A stretch of 64,000 bases of DNA from Fasciola hepatica (Eukaryota > Platyhelminthes > Trematoda > Plagiorchiida > Fasciolidae): the NCBI GenBank assembly GCA_948099385.1, contig CANUEZ040000196.1, forward strand, positions 107,001 to 171,000, read 5' to 3'. How positions within the stretch are numbered: the first letter of the stretch is position 1; each line of letters begins with the position of its first letter. Of this stretch, positions 22,660 through 34,376 are shown in pieces. Made by a program: the position numbers and the translations under genes. The notes under the pieces were generated by a model, which was not told the DNA's origin, did not search any database, and saw nothing but the letters and a program-made list of their open reading frames with translations.

Positions 22660-24300
22660 CAGTCGTTGAGGAAATTTTCCATGTGTTCTGAGTGATTTGC
22701 CACATCTGCCTTATCAAGATCACAAACTGAATCCTGTTCTCAAAATTGGAAGTTCAGTTATGCCATCTGAAGCTCATTTCCCGCCTTTACTAAGTGATAT
22801 TTATTCCTCAATCGAATTTCTTCCATTGGCTGATTCCCTTCCGTCACATTTGTAGAAATGCTTTATATGTAGAATTTGAATTTTGCCGCTTTTGTATTAC
22901 AGCTGACTCGTGAACCAGGACAAGAAATCTCATCAAACGCGTTCGACAACAGGGGTTGGATATGCCTCGGATCTTCACATTCAACTACATTTGATCGGCA
23001 GGCAACGAGCATTTTGTGACCCGTATCTTTATTTCAAGCTGGTCAAGAACTGTAACAAACTTCCAGGAGACTTTGAGATACGCGTAACACAATCCAGAAG
23101 ACGCCAAATGTCCATTTGTGGATTTCTACACAGTTCTTCATAACCAATCATAAATATGACGCAAAAACTGTACCAATCTGTACGGTAACCGCTCCTTGAA
23201 TTTGAGTTGGCCAAATGCTACCAAATTTAGAATCGCTTGGGATTTGAGCAGCCAGGTCAATGAAATGTTTGTAGACAATGTGGGTCGAGGGTCATGGGAC
23301 AAAGTTAATGTGTAATTTGCAGACAGTGCCCGTATAGGGTAAATGTCCGATGTGTAGTTGAACGAGCTAGTCAACGTAGTGCGAACCTTTAACGAGAAAC
23401 ACAAATTCTGGGTGGGGGTAGTGGCTCGAAAAGATCTACAGCTGGAGTCTCAAATTCGGTTGTTTTGTCGAATACAGTTATGATATAACTTGAAAAACTA
23501 TCAAACAGATATCCATTCAGAGTCATTCAAGTTTTCCCTTAAACATGGACAACACCTGTACCAATTTCGAGGAGAAATCCTTACATTATTTGACTGTTTT
23601 TCAATATATTGTCAACTTCTGATACCCAAACCATGTTTTTGGCAGGCAGTAAAGTTGTTGTACACTCGAATGGCCTGTATCCGTAAACGTGTCTAATTCT
23701 CTTTGAACAAGAAAATAATTCAGACCAATCACAAAAGTAAAGTTGACGTGCTCGGCAGATACTCTAGGTGCACATGAAATCAACTTTGTAGCCAGCAATA
23801 AACCAGTCCAGAATAAAATGGATTTTTTCCAACTAGACCATCGGTGCAAAAAAACGAACAAAAACATAAAATATACCGCGAAGATTAACAAAACTGAAAT
23901 GCTTTACTGAAGCATTTCGAGTACAGCAATAATTGTATGCTCTTCGTCGTGGGTAATTATTTTACACATCTACATAGAATTTGATTTGTTCCGACAAAGA
24001 TCCAGTCAAAGTTGATAAAACTGTTGCAATGATAACAGTACATCCTAGGTGTATCGTATTATATCCCAGTCATCACCTTAACGATGGTAGTTTGCTTCAC
24101 CGAGCATCAAACCATATTCCAGTCAATCCCATTTTGAGTTACTTGTTTCATAGTGGATATTTAAGGATGACTGTCCGAGTGATGTTTTGGTGAAATATAG
24201 TCTGTCAGTCAGCCGGTCGATTGTTGACAACTGTTTACCCAAATGCATATTCTGTGTAGACAAAATATTGCGTTATCCTATGCTTTTTTTGTATCCTCAG
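22660..24300. other. No confident gene; likely intronic
   Basis: Open frames at 22,910-23,143 (+), 23,490-23,696 (+), 23,601-23,891 (-) and 23,981-24,193 (+) are short and unrecognised. If the GPCR exon at 24.3 kb is real, its preceding exon(s) with TM1-TM4 should lie upstream on the plus strand, but I could not identify them. Confidence 0.4.
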
Positions 24301-24732
24301 GTATTTAATCCTAGCAATGGCAAAACGTGTGTCCAAATCGGTGGACCACGTGGGTCGAAATACTCTCCAGTGAATAGGTATATTTTGAGTTCGTTAGAAA
24401 TTCAATTTCGTTATTTGATACCAACCTTTGTTCTAGTTTTCACGAATATACTGATGATGCGTAAACTGTACCAACTAAGAATCCTCACATCCGAAAAAAA
24501 AAATGTGATGAGGAGAATTCCCAAAGTCATTGTGAGTTGGACAATGGTCAGGCCGAAGATTCTCCCCATTCTGCAGGCTTCATTCCGAACACTTTATTTC
24601 ATGGATGCTTTCTGTCTCACTACGGTACAAACTTTGGTCGAAGGAATTCTTGTTGTTCTGACGATAGTCATCTTCTGAGACATTGGTCAATGGGACATGG
24701 GTTCGATCACCCATGTCCACCATGTGCTCAAG
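24301..24732 (+). pseudogene. Rhodopsin-type GPCR exon: ECL2, TM5 and ICL3, with a frame change
   Basis: Begins after an acceptor TTTTTTGTATCCTCAG (24,286-24,300). The first frame gives an extracellular loop 2 with its disulfide Cys (GKTCVQI), then TM5 FRYLIPTFVLVFTNILM with the conserved Pro, and a basic start of loop 3 (RKLYQLR). Past an A10 run at 24,494-24,503 this frame turns hydrophobic and then stops, whereas the neighbouring frame is a long Ser/Asn/Gly/Asp-rich stretch typical of loop 3 (ELDNGQAEDSPHSAG, RRNSCCSDDSHLLRHW), open to a donor-like CTCAAG/GTTTTA at 24,732. One base more in the A run would join them. Either a pseudogene, a sequencing error or slippage. The pattern fits peptide (FMRFamide-like) receptors of flatworms; other exons not found. 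Confidence 0.5.
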
Positions 24733-25300
24733 GTTTTATTGCTTAGTCACTCTTCGGAATACTATGACAATGCTCTGGCGAAAGTGTGTTCCGATTATAC
24801 TGTAAATCAAAATGAGAGTGAAGTGGTATTGTTCACTTATTTTCAAACGTGGGAAAATAATTGTCATTTCATCTTTTGAAGGCATTGTTAATTACTTCGA
24901 ATCTCTGCCCGCGATTTCTCCACTGGGATACACTTGGGTATATAGAAAATTGGACGATGAAAAGTAAATAACCCTTACATACAACTACTGAGTAAGATGC
25001 TCTCATCTGTCGTTTAATATAAGGAATCTTTGCATAAAACTAGCGCGCGAAATCAGGATTGTTGACGGAATGACGGGCATAACAAGCACGTGTTGGTGAA
25101 TCTCAGGGTCACCTGCCTGGAGACACAACGGATACACAAATATTGGTAAATAAAAAATAAGTAAGCACCCACTCCGTCATTGACATTAAACAGTCAGTTC
25201 CAGATTACATCCAGTCAGACTAATACACGTTTGGTTTGTTTGTAAATCTGAAACTGGGCACAGAGTCCGCGATAATCGGGATATCATTTGTTCAGCTGAC
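24733..25300. other. No recognisable gene
   Basis: Follows the putative GPCR donor and precedes a PLE fragment. The next GPCR exon (TM6-TM7) was searched for here by eye and not found. Confidence 0.4.
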
Positions 25301-25304
25301 AGGA

Positions 25305-25790
25305 TGATCCACTGAGAGGAAAAGAAATCAAAGCAGATATTAGTGAAAAGGTAGCCCGTGTATATCTGTTGGCCGCTGGCAGGGACACGGAAGCCGAAAG
25401 CATTTAACGGAGACCAACAGGAGCACCCATGAGAACATTCTTACCTACACATCTGCAAAAGATGTTCACAGTCAAACCGATTGTGCTTTCGACTGAGGAA
25501 TAGATTTTGTAGCATCTCTCTATGTACCTTGAAACATTGGCCGAACGACCAGGCACTTATTTGCACGATTTCATGAACACCCGGCTATTTAAATAAGGGA
25601 GAAATAAGAACGTTTACGAATACTATGTGTTCACATGTTGCAGTTTCGAGTCATTTTTGCACAATTTGAATGGTTCAGGGGTGACAATCGAGACTCGTCA
25701 AGTGTTGAATCTTAGCCAAAGCCAAAGTCAAAGCCGTGAGATGCCACCCTACAATCCTCTCCTGAGGGTATGGAGGTCATTTGTGTAAGC
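25305..25790 (+). pseudogene. Penelope-like element fragment (linker to EN end)
   Basis: Bases 25,310-25,500 resemble 35,800-35,960 of the larger PLE (linker between RT and endonuclease). Bases 25,711-25,785 resemble the EN tail at 36,208-36,285. The EN catalytic part between them is degraded. Heavily mutated and short. Confidence 0.6.
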
Positions 25791-26830
25791 AATGAGGCCC
25801 ACTTGGCTCAATTCATGTTCACAAATAGGTATTGAATCAATCATTTATTCTACATCCTAGTCAATTTTATTTGTACACAATAACCATGGAATATGTACTT
25901 GAAAGTTTTCTAAAAGTTAAACGCCACTTTTTGCACCTTCTTGTCAGCCTCTGCTTGATAATTTTGTTTTTATATTGAATATTCAATTGCGTTATATTGC
26001 ATATTATGGTAAATTGTATTATTCCGAAAAAAATCCGGACAGCTCACCAGATATCTGTTAACAATTGGGCATAAAAGACGAACATATTATAAATGAAGTC
26101 ATATTTAGGATTGGTTTGTAAACACTTGGCTGTCATGTACAAGTGGACATTTCAAATATGGAAAGCTTGTGAAGAAACCAAAAAATGGGTTGAGTTCATT
26201 TGAGGGAGATGAATAGAGCCTCATTTATGTGTGGTAGATGTGGTTTATTTTCGTATTGCCTAAAATTTGATTGAATCTGATGTCGACGTATAATTTGTAA
26301 TTTAATGATAGCTCGACGAAAGATAAAGGAGGATGTTCGTCAAACTTTCGCCTTGCGCGACAAATGTGTCTTAAAAACAGAAAAACATTCAGATATGGAT
26401 TATTATTAGGTCCTTGACGAAAATAAACTGTTGCAAATCCATCATTCATAATACCTCGAATGTACCTTTATGTTTCGAGCTTCAAGGACTTATCCACACA
26501 TAGAACAGAATGACTTTGGCTCACTGAGTGGCTGAAGGTGTCCCGAAATGGTTTTTGCTCTAAATGAATACCTTGGCCATTTTTCGGCCAAGTCCTCAAA
26601 AGTGATGGTATGAGACCGAGATTCGAAAGAACTGGCAAATCCTATACACAAAAGTCACTGATATAAAACGTCTTCTCGGGGTATGCTCATGTGAATTCCG
26701 GTATTACCTCGAACTGCGGAGGACGCGAAATGTTCACTGTTAATGCTTTAGAAAACTTACGAAAAGGGAGCTGCACAACCCGCACGGGATTGTGAGGCTG
26801 GGCATGTTTTCGGGGTTGCAAAAAATAGTA
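25791..26830. other. AT-rich, no recognisable gene
   Basis: Only a 74-codon minus frame at 26,225-26,449 of unknown nature. Confidence 0.45.
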
Positions 26831-26849
26831 GTTGACTTTGTTTGGTCGT

Positions 26850-27150
26850 CTATTAGCCAACTGTAATGATTGTGTTGTCCTAAGAACTCCTTGGGATTGG
26901 GGAAATATCAGTCTCAGACAACTAAATACTTATCGATGTCGCTCCAGGTCAATCAATTTCGATATTCGAATGGTCATTGGACTCGGTAATGAAAACCAAG
27001 CCAGTGATGGGCTTTCTCGTGATAAAACCGAACAAAACGAGCACATTGATGAGTGGCTGCTAGTGTCCACTGTGGAATTTGAAGAGGCTCCCGATGTCAG
27101 TGGCAAACGTCCAACTTCAATAAAGAGTTCCCTTTGGGTCAATAGCCTCA
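26850..27150 (+). pseudogene. Ty3/Gypsy RNase H C-terminal fragment
   Basis: Frame 26,832-27,164 encodes INFDIRMVIGLGNENQASDG ending LSR, the typical end of Gypsy RNase H (a FDI...G.EN..AD.LSR pattern), followed by acidic DEWLLVSTVEFEEAP leading to the integrase. The RNase H catalytic start and the integrase are not recognisable. Confidence 0.5.
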
Positions 27151-27164
27151 CCAGAGTAAGATGA

Positions 27165-28120
27165 CATGCCCCATTCACTTGTTTTATGTTTGGCACCAGG
27201 AGTTGACACAAGTGGACGAGTGTCTCATGCATGGAAAAATGTTCGTGGCCCGTCAAAGTTTCTTTCTTAAAACTGGCCTCTGCTCATTAGGAAATTAAAT
27301 AGAATGCTAATATGTGTTTCTGGTCTCTTTGGATGTATACTTTCCAGAGTTGAAAACCAGTTGGTTCATTACACAGCCAGTAGTCTATTTATTGAGGCAT
27401 TGGTCCATGTTTGCTAATTACGTCATGTGTCCAGTTTGCCTAACACCGAGTCATCAAGGGAGTTAATCCATTTTCACTCGTTTGCACCCTGATTGGTTTG
27501 AGGTGCGTGTGTGTGGAGGTTTCGATGATGAGTATAATTTGATGTTTACGGCACATATTTATCTGATTTGGACTGCTGGAGGAAACAGTTATGAACATCG
27601 GCTTTGGGTGCACAAGGCCGGGCTCCAGTTCTTATTTGGAAATAGTGTCCTTCATCATTATTCAACAGCGCCCTAGAACCAAGCGAAAAACAGTGTCGTG
27701 TAGAGTTTAGGCGGAATATTGAAGGCAATTTGTCTTTCGCGTGAAGATTGAGAGAACGCTCTTTTACAAGCTCCCTCTGCATACTGACCAGGGCAATATC
27801 GGGACATAACCATGACACCGGCATAATTCATGTTCGCACATTCTATTTTTGCAGCGCTGAAGTATGCATAATCTCCGCGCCTCGACAAAATTTCGACCTC
27901 AACAATGACATCAGGCTACCTATGCGACGTCAGCTGTTCTAATCTTACCAGGGGCCTTTGTCCATCACAAAAGAGTGTTACGAAGAGTGAATCTAACGTT
28001 TATGAGCCTATTGTTCTCATGTCAAATCATGGAAGATGGACAGCAAAAAAGTGCCCGAAGAAAATCCACAAAGCAATAAACAAAATGAAACGGTTAAGAT
28101 ATAACTGTATTTGAGCATCT
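27165..28120. other. No confident gene
   Basis: A plus frame at 27,482-27,676 and minus frames at 27,546-27,888 are open. The stretch after 27,430 begins with a CPVC pair and might be integrase debris of the preceding Gypsy piece, but I cannot support this. Confidence 0.35.
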
Positions 28121-28125
28121 AAATA

Positions 28126-29113
28126 TTACTGGTTGGTGAAAATTGCCCAGTCCCAAATATGTTCCATTTTCCAGACCGCGTTGTAGAAACAATGGTCCTC
28201 CGGCTGCCTGAGAATTTTGACTGTGTTCTGGTCAGTTGTCTTTGGCCATTCGCTCGATTCCATTGTGCACCATTTCCGTTCGCCTGGTCCGATTGCTCCA
28301 ATTGACAGTTTGATCGAGAGCTTCCCACATGGGCTATCTTGCTGTTCCTTGAGATCACGTCGCGTCCCATCTACTGATCCGTATACCTCCTTTTGTCTGC
28401 TGTGGTATGCTCCTAATACATTCGCTGTCCGTTCTCCGGTCTGTGGCTCTCGATTAGCTGGCCCGATAGGTTTGATATTCACATCGTTCTGTTGCCTCAG
28501 CACTCTCCGTTACACCATGACGTCAATAAAAGTAACAAGAATGTTCGCCTGTATGATGGAATGAGTTTCCTTGAGCATTTCTTACAACAAGTCATGTTCT
28601 TGTAGGCCATCCAGCCTTTGCAAAATAAACAGATATTCGAGGTGAATTTGAGCTGTCCGATACTGAAGTATCCTTCTACATATGATGAACCCCGACTAAC
28701 GAATTTAAATCGGCCGAAACAGGACAGTTTACCCCGATTTATCTTTCTCAACAACTCTTGGAATTTCCTGAAAACGATTCTCCAACAGATTTCTCCACCT
28801 TCTGACACATTTTGCGTTGGTATTTGTACAACTTCATTGTCAAAATCGGACGCATTGTTTTGTGCCCATGGCGACTCGGTTAGACACCATGTTTTATAAT
28901 AATGATGCAAAAAACACGCTTTGGTGTCTGAAGTGACTGCGATTGATATTTGCCACAGAAATACCAGCTCGATATGTTTTCTTTAACACCATCCCTCTTT
29001 TTCTCTTTAACTTGACATATAAGTGACATTTCCATTGCGCTCTTTTTCATGAACTTGTTCACAAAATGTACGGTTACAGCATCGCTCTCATAATATATTG
29101 ATATGGAAGCCAT
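28126..29113 (-). other. Three successive minus-strand open frames, unrecognised
   Basis: Frames 28,880-29,113 (77 aa), 28,497-28,910 (137 aa) and 28,126-28,503 (125 aa) follow each other with overlaps of 7-31 bases, together about 1 kb of nearly continuous coding potential in changing frames. The middle one has CLFCKGWMAYKNMTCCKKC, a possible zinc-binding Cys cluster. They could be a decayed retrogene or unknown transposon protein. A plus frame at 28,217-28,564 competes. I recognise no family. Confidence 0.25.
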
Positions 29114-31030
29114 GCTCTCACTTCAGAAGATGTCTGGAACTTTTTCGATTCAAACAGCTGAGCACAAACGCGATCGACAATCCAGCAAATCAAATACTTC
29201 TGAAACAAATCCCAATAACTGCGTTTTAAAAGCCCGAGACCAAATTTTTAATTACATTTGAATCTTCACTGCTGTGGAAGAGCGTATGTAAAAAGGAAAC
29301 ATTTATTTGCTCGTGGCAAAAAGCGACAACCATATAACAAATGCACACACACTTCTTCAGGGACGAGCCATCTATTCTCTTTTGGGCACGTGAAATGTAG
29401 CTCTACAATGAATAACGATTGTCTTCCTTACTGAAAATCTCGTTTCACAGACTGAATGCATTTAGCTGTTGAACCTAATGAATTCTGTTTTACGAGGAAT
29501 TCGTTGACCGCACTGAACTAACCAGGTTGATCAAGATTGATCGCATTCATCCTAAAGTGCTAACTTGTGAATGCCTCATCATGAGTCACGTGTTCCGGAA
29601 AATCCTGGATTTACTCCTTGATCACATGAGCGAAACGATTTCCACCACCAGTCACGTAGTTTCGTGATTGCATAATGCAACAACTTTTGTTTCACCCTTT
29701 GTGCAGGCTTTCTTAGGGGCACAATTCCTTGTGAGAAACTGATTGGACATTCTTCCCCCAGGGCACACTATTGTTTCTTTCGACATATTTCTGTGATCAG
29801 AATGTATGTAATATCATTATCCAAGATAGCAGTGTTGTTTACTGCAAACTGCGCTTTGGTACGGGAGTATTGCTAGCGATGCCCATCAACAAATGTTGTG
29901 CGATATGGCACAAAGAATTATCACTCCTCACCTAATAAAGTGGTGAATACTTCTAGATCTGCAAACACCTTGGACAACAATGGCGAAAAGTGGATTTAGA
30001 TTATCTCACTCGTGTGACATTGATATGAAGCTGGCGCATTCAAAGCAGCACTCTACTTGATTGCACCTCTACGGTTTCTTTCTGATAAGCATGCATGCTG
30101 TTGACAAGGCAAACATAATTTCACTTGGTTGCATCAGTCCTTATGATTCAATGGAGAAAACCATTTGCATAACCCCGAAAGAAAATTGAAGCAAGTTGAA
30201 CGGTCGCATCAATGAACCCCAAACCAAGGACCACAAACAAATTCACAGCTAAGAGCACTGATCACATGGCTCATTTAGTTCCCGTGTCAGCCGAATTTGG
30301 ATGTAGACAACGATGAATGAAAGCTCTCCTCGATTTTATTTCAAATAGGAAATATTTGTTCCCAGGTAGAGTTATCTATGAGAGAGTTGAATTGTGAATA
30401 TCAAAAATGGAAACATGAATCACGTGACTGGTTTACCTCTTTACAACATCGTCGAACATTCATTTAAAATCACTTTCATTTAAATAATAGCTGAATGATT
30501 CGCCGGGCTAACCAAATCTTGAAACTGCCTGTTGCGACTATCCCGATGTCTAGGGCTGTGAATCTAGCAGTAACTTAGTTTCACTAGCTACACGCACGAT
30601 ATGGGCAGAACACGATTACGGGCAGCAGAACAAATTCCAATCGAATAACCGTGTTTATCGATGATTCGTGGTTCTAAATAATACAATAAGCATAAATATA
30701 CAGCAAATAAAGGACTTACAGCCAGGTGAGAAACCAAGAACAATGGGCAGTAAGCTTCCGAAAATCGGGACAGCGCAGAAAACAAAAACGGTCCACTTAG
30801 CAGGCAGCTGAACGAAACTGTAGCGCAGTTCGGTTGTGGTACAATCGATAAATCAAGAACGTTTATCGTCAAAGATCAATAAATCGATTACAAACGCGTG
30901 AATTGGACTGTGGTTGCAATGGTGAAAAGTGTCATTAACAAATAAGTACAAATAAGCTAAGTCTGTGGAGTAAACAAGAGTACGTGCCAACATGAATGGG
31001 CGAATCCGGCAATAGATCTGTTAATGCTGT
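29114..31030. other. No recognisable gene
   Basis: Only short frames; the minus frame 30,588-30,872 is rich in small hydrophobic residues but has no family resemblance. Confidence 0.5.
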
Positions 31031-31035
31031 TGACG

Positions 31036-31105
31036 TAAGACGGCCAATAGTGGAGTGCACTGACAGAACGCTAAGACTGGGAGTTCGAGCCTCCGCTCGG
31101 CAGTA
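31036..31105 (+). repeat. tRNA-derived SINE-like or tRNA pseudogene
   Basis: Shows an A-box-like GGCCAATAGTGG and, about 40 bases later, a B box GTTCGAGCCTC close to the consensus GGTTCGANTCC. Flanking pairing for an acceptor stem is not convincing, so a functional tRNA is unlikely. Confidence 0.3.
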
Positions 31106-31419
31106 CAAATGAAACACTCAGAAAGATTATATAACAGTAGAAGTGTAGACCTTCGGGAAAACAAGGTTACGAACAAATACGTGAACTGTTCATGTAATAA
31201 GCACCATGAAACTCAAGTATAAACTGATGTGATACCTTAGAAACAGGGAAAATACATTACGAATGTCCGGGGTTCACGATGCATGTACTCACTACTAATA
31301 AGTAACTAAACAGAAGACAAAAGGACAAACACTAATTACGATTCGTAATTAACACTGCATCTTCGATGAACTTCCCGTTGCGATTCTCTCTTTTTGTCAT
31401 TTTCACGCCCTATGTTCTA

Positions 31420-31749
31420 TTATTTTCCCTGGCATCTAAAATTGTGCTCTTGAGTGGTACATTTGAAAAATAAGTATATTTGTCTTTCCTTTGTGGTCTT
31501 GACTACGGTGAAGAAGCGTACCTTGTGACCATGAATATAAAGTCGCAAATGGAGGCACTGTGGCGCACAGGGTTCGCATAAGTTCCATATGATACCGAGC
31601 TGGATGCCAGTAGATCGCCACCTACCAATAGGTAGACTGTCGATGTAGCTGTGTTCATCCTCTCGATTTCTGGTTGTTATATACGTATACCCTTTGACCA
31701 CCACGGTCTCATTTTTCCCTGGGATGTTTTCAAAACTTCTACAGATCAT
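31420..31749 (-). CDS. Open frame with FLYWCH-like pattern
   Basis: The 109-codon frame has two stretches that recall FLYWCH zinc fingers: NETVVVKGYTYITTRNRED, and further on IHGHKVRFFTVVKTTKERQ with a FKC...C pair (FFKCTTQEHNFRC). FLYWCH domains bind DNA and occur in host factors and MULE transposases. The typical Trp before the first Cys is Phe, and the first copy lacks its Cys pair. No neighbouring transposase is visible. Assignment is tentative. Confidence 0.25.
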   Translation of the reverse strand: MICRSFENIPGKNETVVVKGYTYITTRNREDEHSYIDSLPIGRWRSTGIQLGIIWNLCEPCAPQCLHLRLYIHGHKVRFFTVVKTTKERQIYLFFKCTTQEHNFRCQGK

Positions 31750-32410
31750 TTCTATGAAAGTCAGTTATTTAACATTACCATACAGAGAGAACGTCATCAC
31801 AATACAAACTATGATGCTTTCGTCTCTAAGCTAAAATATTGATTGTTTACTCACTCAACTGTTCAGTGTTCAAGATGCGTGAACGGAATGACGAAAGGTT
31901 TCCATGAATACATTATCATTGTTTCAGCTTTTCGCAGACGCAGTTATGTCACCCGATATTAAAATCAAAATATATCACAACGAAAGACAGCCCGGTTTTA
32001 TAAATCCAGTTCGACACAAATGACGTTACTTTGTTTCATCATAATACTGTACATTCTTTTGTGGGATATACACAAAACCCTTCCGTTAAAAAAAACACTT
32101 CCAACACTTGTGATTTCTCCGAGACCAGCTATTATAATCTACGTCAAACGAGAAGCTGTAAAACTGGTTTTTCATTGACTTATCCGTGATCGATTCTAAA
32201 TTTATGTTTGCCTAACCAAAATGCGAAGTATCCGAAAGTACTTAGCGGAAAGCACCATTTTGCACACAGAAATCAATAGCATCATGTAATACTATTATAT
32301 TGCACGATGTATTACCGACCATTTCTCTCCATCTTCACTAGTGCATGCTGCAATCAAGGGGATTGTTTCTGTGTAGGAAATTGAACTTTCTCATGAGACC
32401 ATTGGTAAAG
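31750..32410. other. No recognisable gene
   Basis: Nothing supportable in either strand. Confidence 0.5.
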
Positions 32411-32414
32411 GTAC

Positions 32415-32620
32415 GCTCTCATACACACACACAACTACTGACAGCGAAGAGAAACACGTTTCAAAGGCAGGGTCACTGCAATCAATCCTTTTTTCGCTGT
32501 TTGCACAGCTGGGGTTGATGATGGTAAATTGCTAGTGCTTCCGAGTATCTCAATAGTCGATTATTGTTTGTGATGGTGAACAGCGTGCTCAGAATAACAC
32601 AGTGAGGTTGTATACAGTAT
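32415..32620 (+). repeat. Isolated copy of the Gypsy leader found at 47,530-47,720
   Basis: Shares ACACACAACTACTGACAGC, then CACAGCTGGGGTTGA and TGCTAGTGC, then GTGCTCAGA in the same order with the leader just upstream of the gag at 47.7 kb. Here no gag follows, so it is a solo leader/LTR-end fragment of that family. Confidence 0.6.
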
Positions 32621-32964
32621 AATGATCTATGCGATGTATAACATACCGCAAACGACAGACTTGTGGTGTTTGCTGAGTAGGCTAATAATGTCATCACTTT
32701 CGTAAAGTAACTGTAGGATGGCCTTCAGCTTTGAGGCTGCGGTACACTTCGTTTTGAAACATTGAGTCCCCTTTATCAAATTCATTAGAACAGAGAGAAG
32801 ACATAAGTCGCGAGATGCAAGCATTTCGTTTACTATTGTCAACCGCGGACGTAAAACATGTCAGTATATATACATGGTACAGTAGGGGGGTAAGTGTAAC
32901 AGTAAAATAGGCACGATCGAAAGCTCTTACAGTACGTGCGTTGGGGACAGTGAAGTCTGTCGTG

Positions 32965-33890
32965 TTAACGCCAGGGTAAACAAACATTTTGGGTCAATCG
33001 TTTTTGTGCACAGAGTGTTGGCTGATGCATCATGATTAGAATAGCTTCACTGAACGGCAATAGTTTCGATGTTGGATTACGCAACAATGCTTTGAAACAC
33101 TGAGTCAGGTCAACTTTGTGACCTGATGCAATCGTGTCTTCCAATCGAGAAGCTGGCAGTTTCACTTCATTGTGTATTGCCCCCGCAGGTTGCGTCATCA
33201 AGTTTGACAGCCATTTGGGCATGTGTTCTGACACTCGTTGAGTCAAGCAACGACCCGTCCTGCCTATGTATGCGTCACCGCAACTGCAAGTGAACTGATA
33301 GACAATATGTGAGACATTAAGATGAGCCAGACTGTTTGAGTGATTTTGAGATCATAACCCTTTTTGTCGTCTGCAGCAAACGCAACTGCGCCGCTGTGTA
33401 TGTGTGCTTCAGAGCTCACTTTAGATTACAATTTATTTGATTGAATAAAGGCTCTCCTTTAAAAGAAAAAGTGATAAAAACTTGCTTCTTTTCCACGTTC
33501 ATTGTTTTCACGCGCACAAGTCTCGGCCTCTGATGTTGTCTGATAAAGTTTTCCGGATAACCGTTGGCCAGCAGCGTTCTTTTTATGAACTCTTCTTCGT
33601 TTTATATTTGATCTTCTGTACATATTTTCTGGGCTCTGTTGAAGAGAGTTCTGACCAATCCACGTTTGCAAGCCACTGGGGCGAAGCTGGAGAATTGTAA
33701 ATAAAGTCCGTCGTTTTACCTGAAAGTGGCACAGAGAGTTTGTATATAGACATATTTGTATATCCGTTGGCCTCAACATTTTTGAACAAGGTGTGGCATT
33801 CTCCATCCAGCGTGTCAGTTGTACACATTTAGCTTGCCCTGTGGAACATAGTCCAGATTTTATACCGTGGTAAAACACCAAAATAGACAC
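32965..33890 (-). pseudogene. Penelope-like element, RT end and GIY-YIG endonuclease
   Basis: On the minus strand: an RT-thumb to linker stretch with an LLANGYPENF-like motif near 33,560, then at about 33,300 the Cys pair and nuclease start CSCGDAYIGRTGRCL, continuing as TQRVSEHMPKWL at the start of frame 32,965-33,246, then a decayed EN body ending NVCLPW. The zinc-binding CxC and the YIG with catalytic Arg are kept, but the join needs a frame change. The RT palm is missing. About 0.5 kb separates it from the next PLE, which runs the other way. Confidence 0.75.
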
Positions 33891-34370
33891 AATTGAAACT
33901 GAAGAGCTGTTTTCAGTTCCCGCTCTCCCAAAAGTGCCTTATTATTGATAAATCAATTGAGTTCACAACAGTCGATCAACAGTTTTATTACCTCGGATCA
34001 CAACGTTTCAGGCTAAAATATACCACTCTCCATTTGAAAGTTATTTTTTAATCATTATCGCAAGTCGAGAAATGTCATTTGTTTTTGAAATGTCACTGGA
34101 ACGTTTGGATTATCAAGTGTATCCATCCATCATTTGAACGCTTAAACCATCGTTGAACATACTCGCAACCTACTATTTCCTCACCTGTCAAACAGCTATG
34201 AATAAAAAATAAAATACCTAAAGCTTTTAAAGAAACGGGTTAACAGCACCACTGTATAATTGCGTCGCCAAGTGCTCTATGAAAGAGCTCCTGTGTCAAG
34301 TCGAGTGTCGGAATTGAAGGGTAATTTTGTGAAATGATCTCGAGTCCTGGCTGAGCTGACGCCAGAAGAA
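33891..34370. other. Spacer between two divergent PLE copies
   Basis: No gene seen. AT-rich; includes no clear inverted-repeat arms, unlike the PLE at 6 kb. Confidence 0.45.
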
Positions 34371-34376
34371 AAGGAA

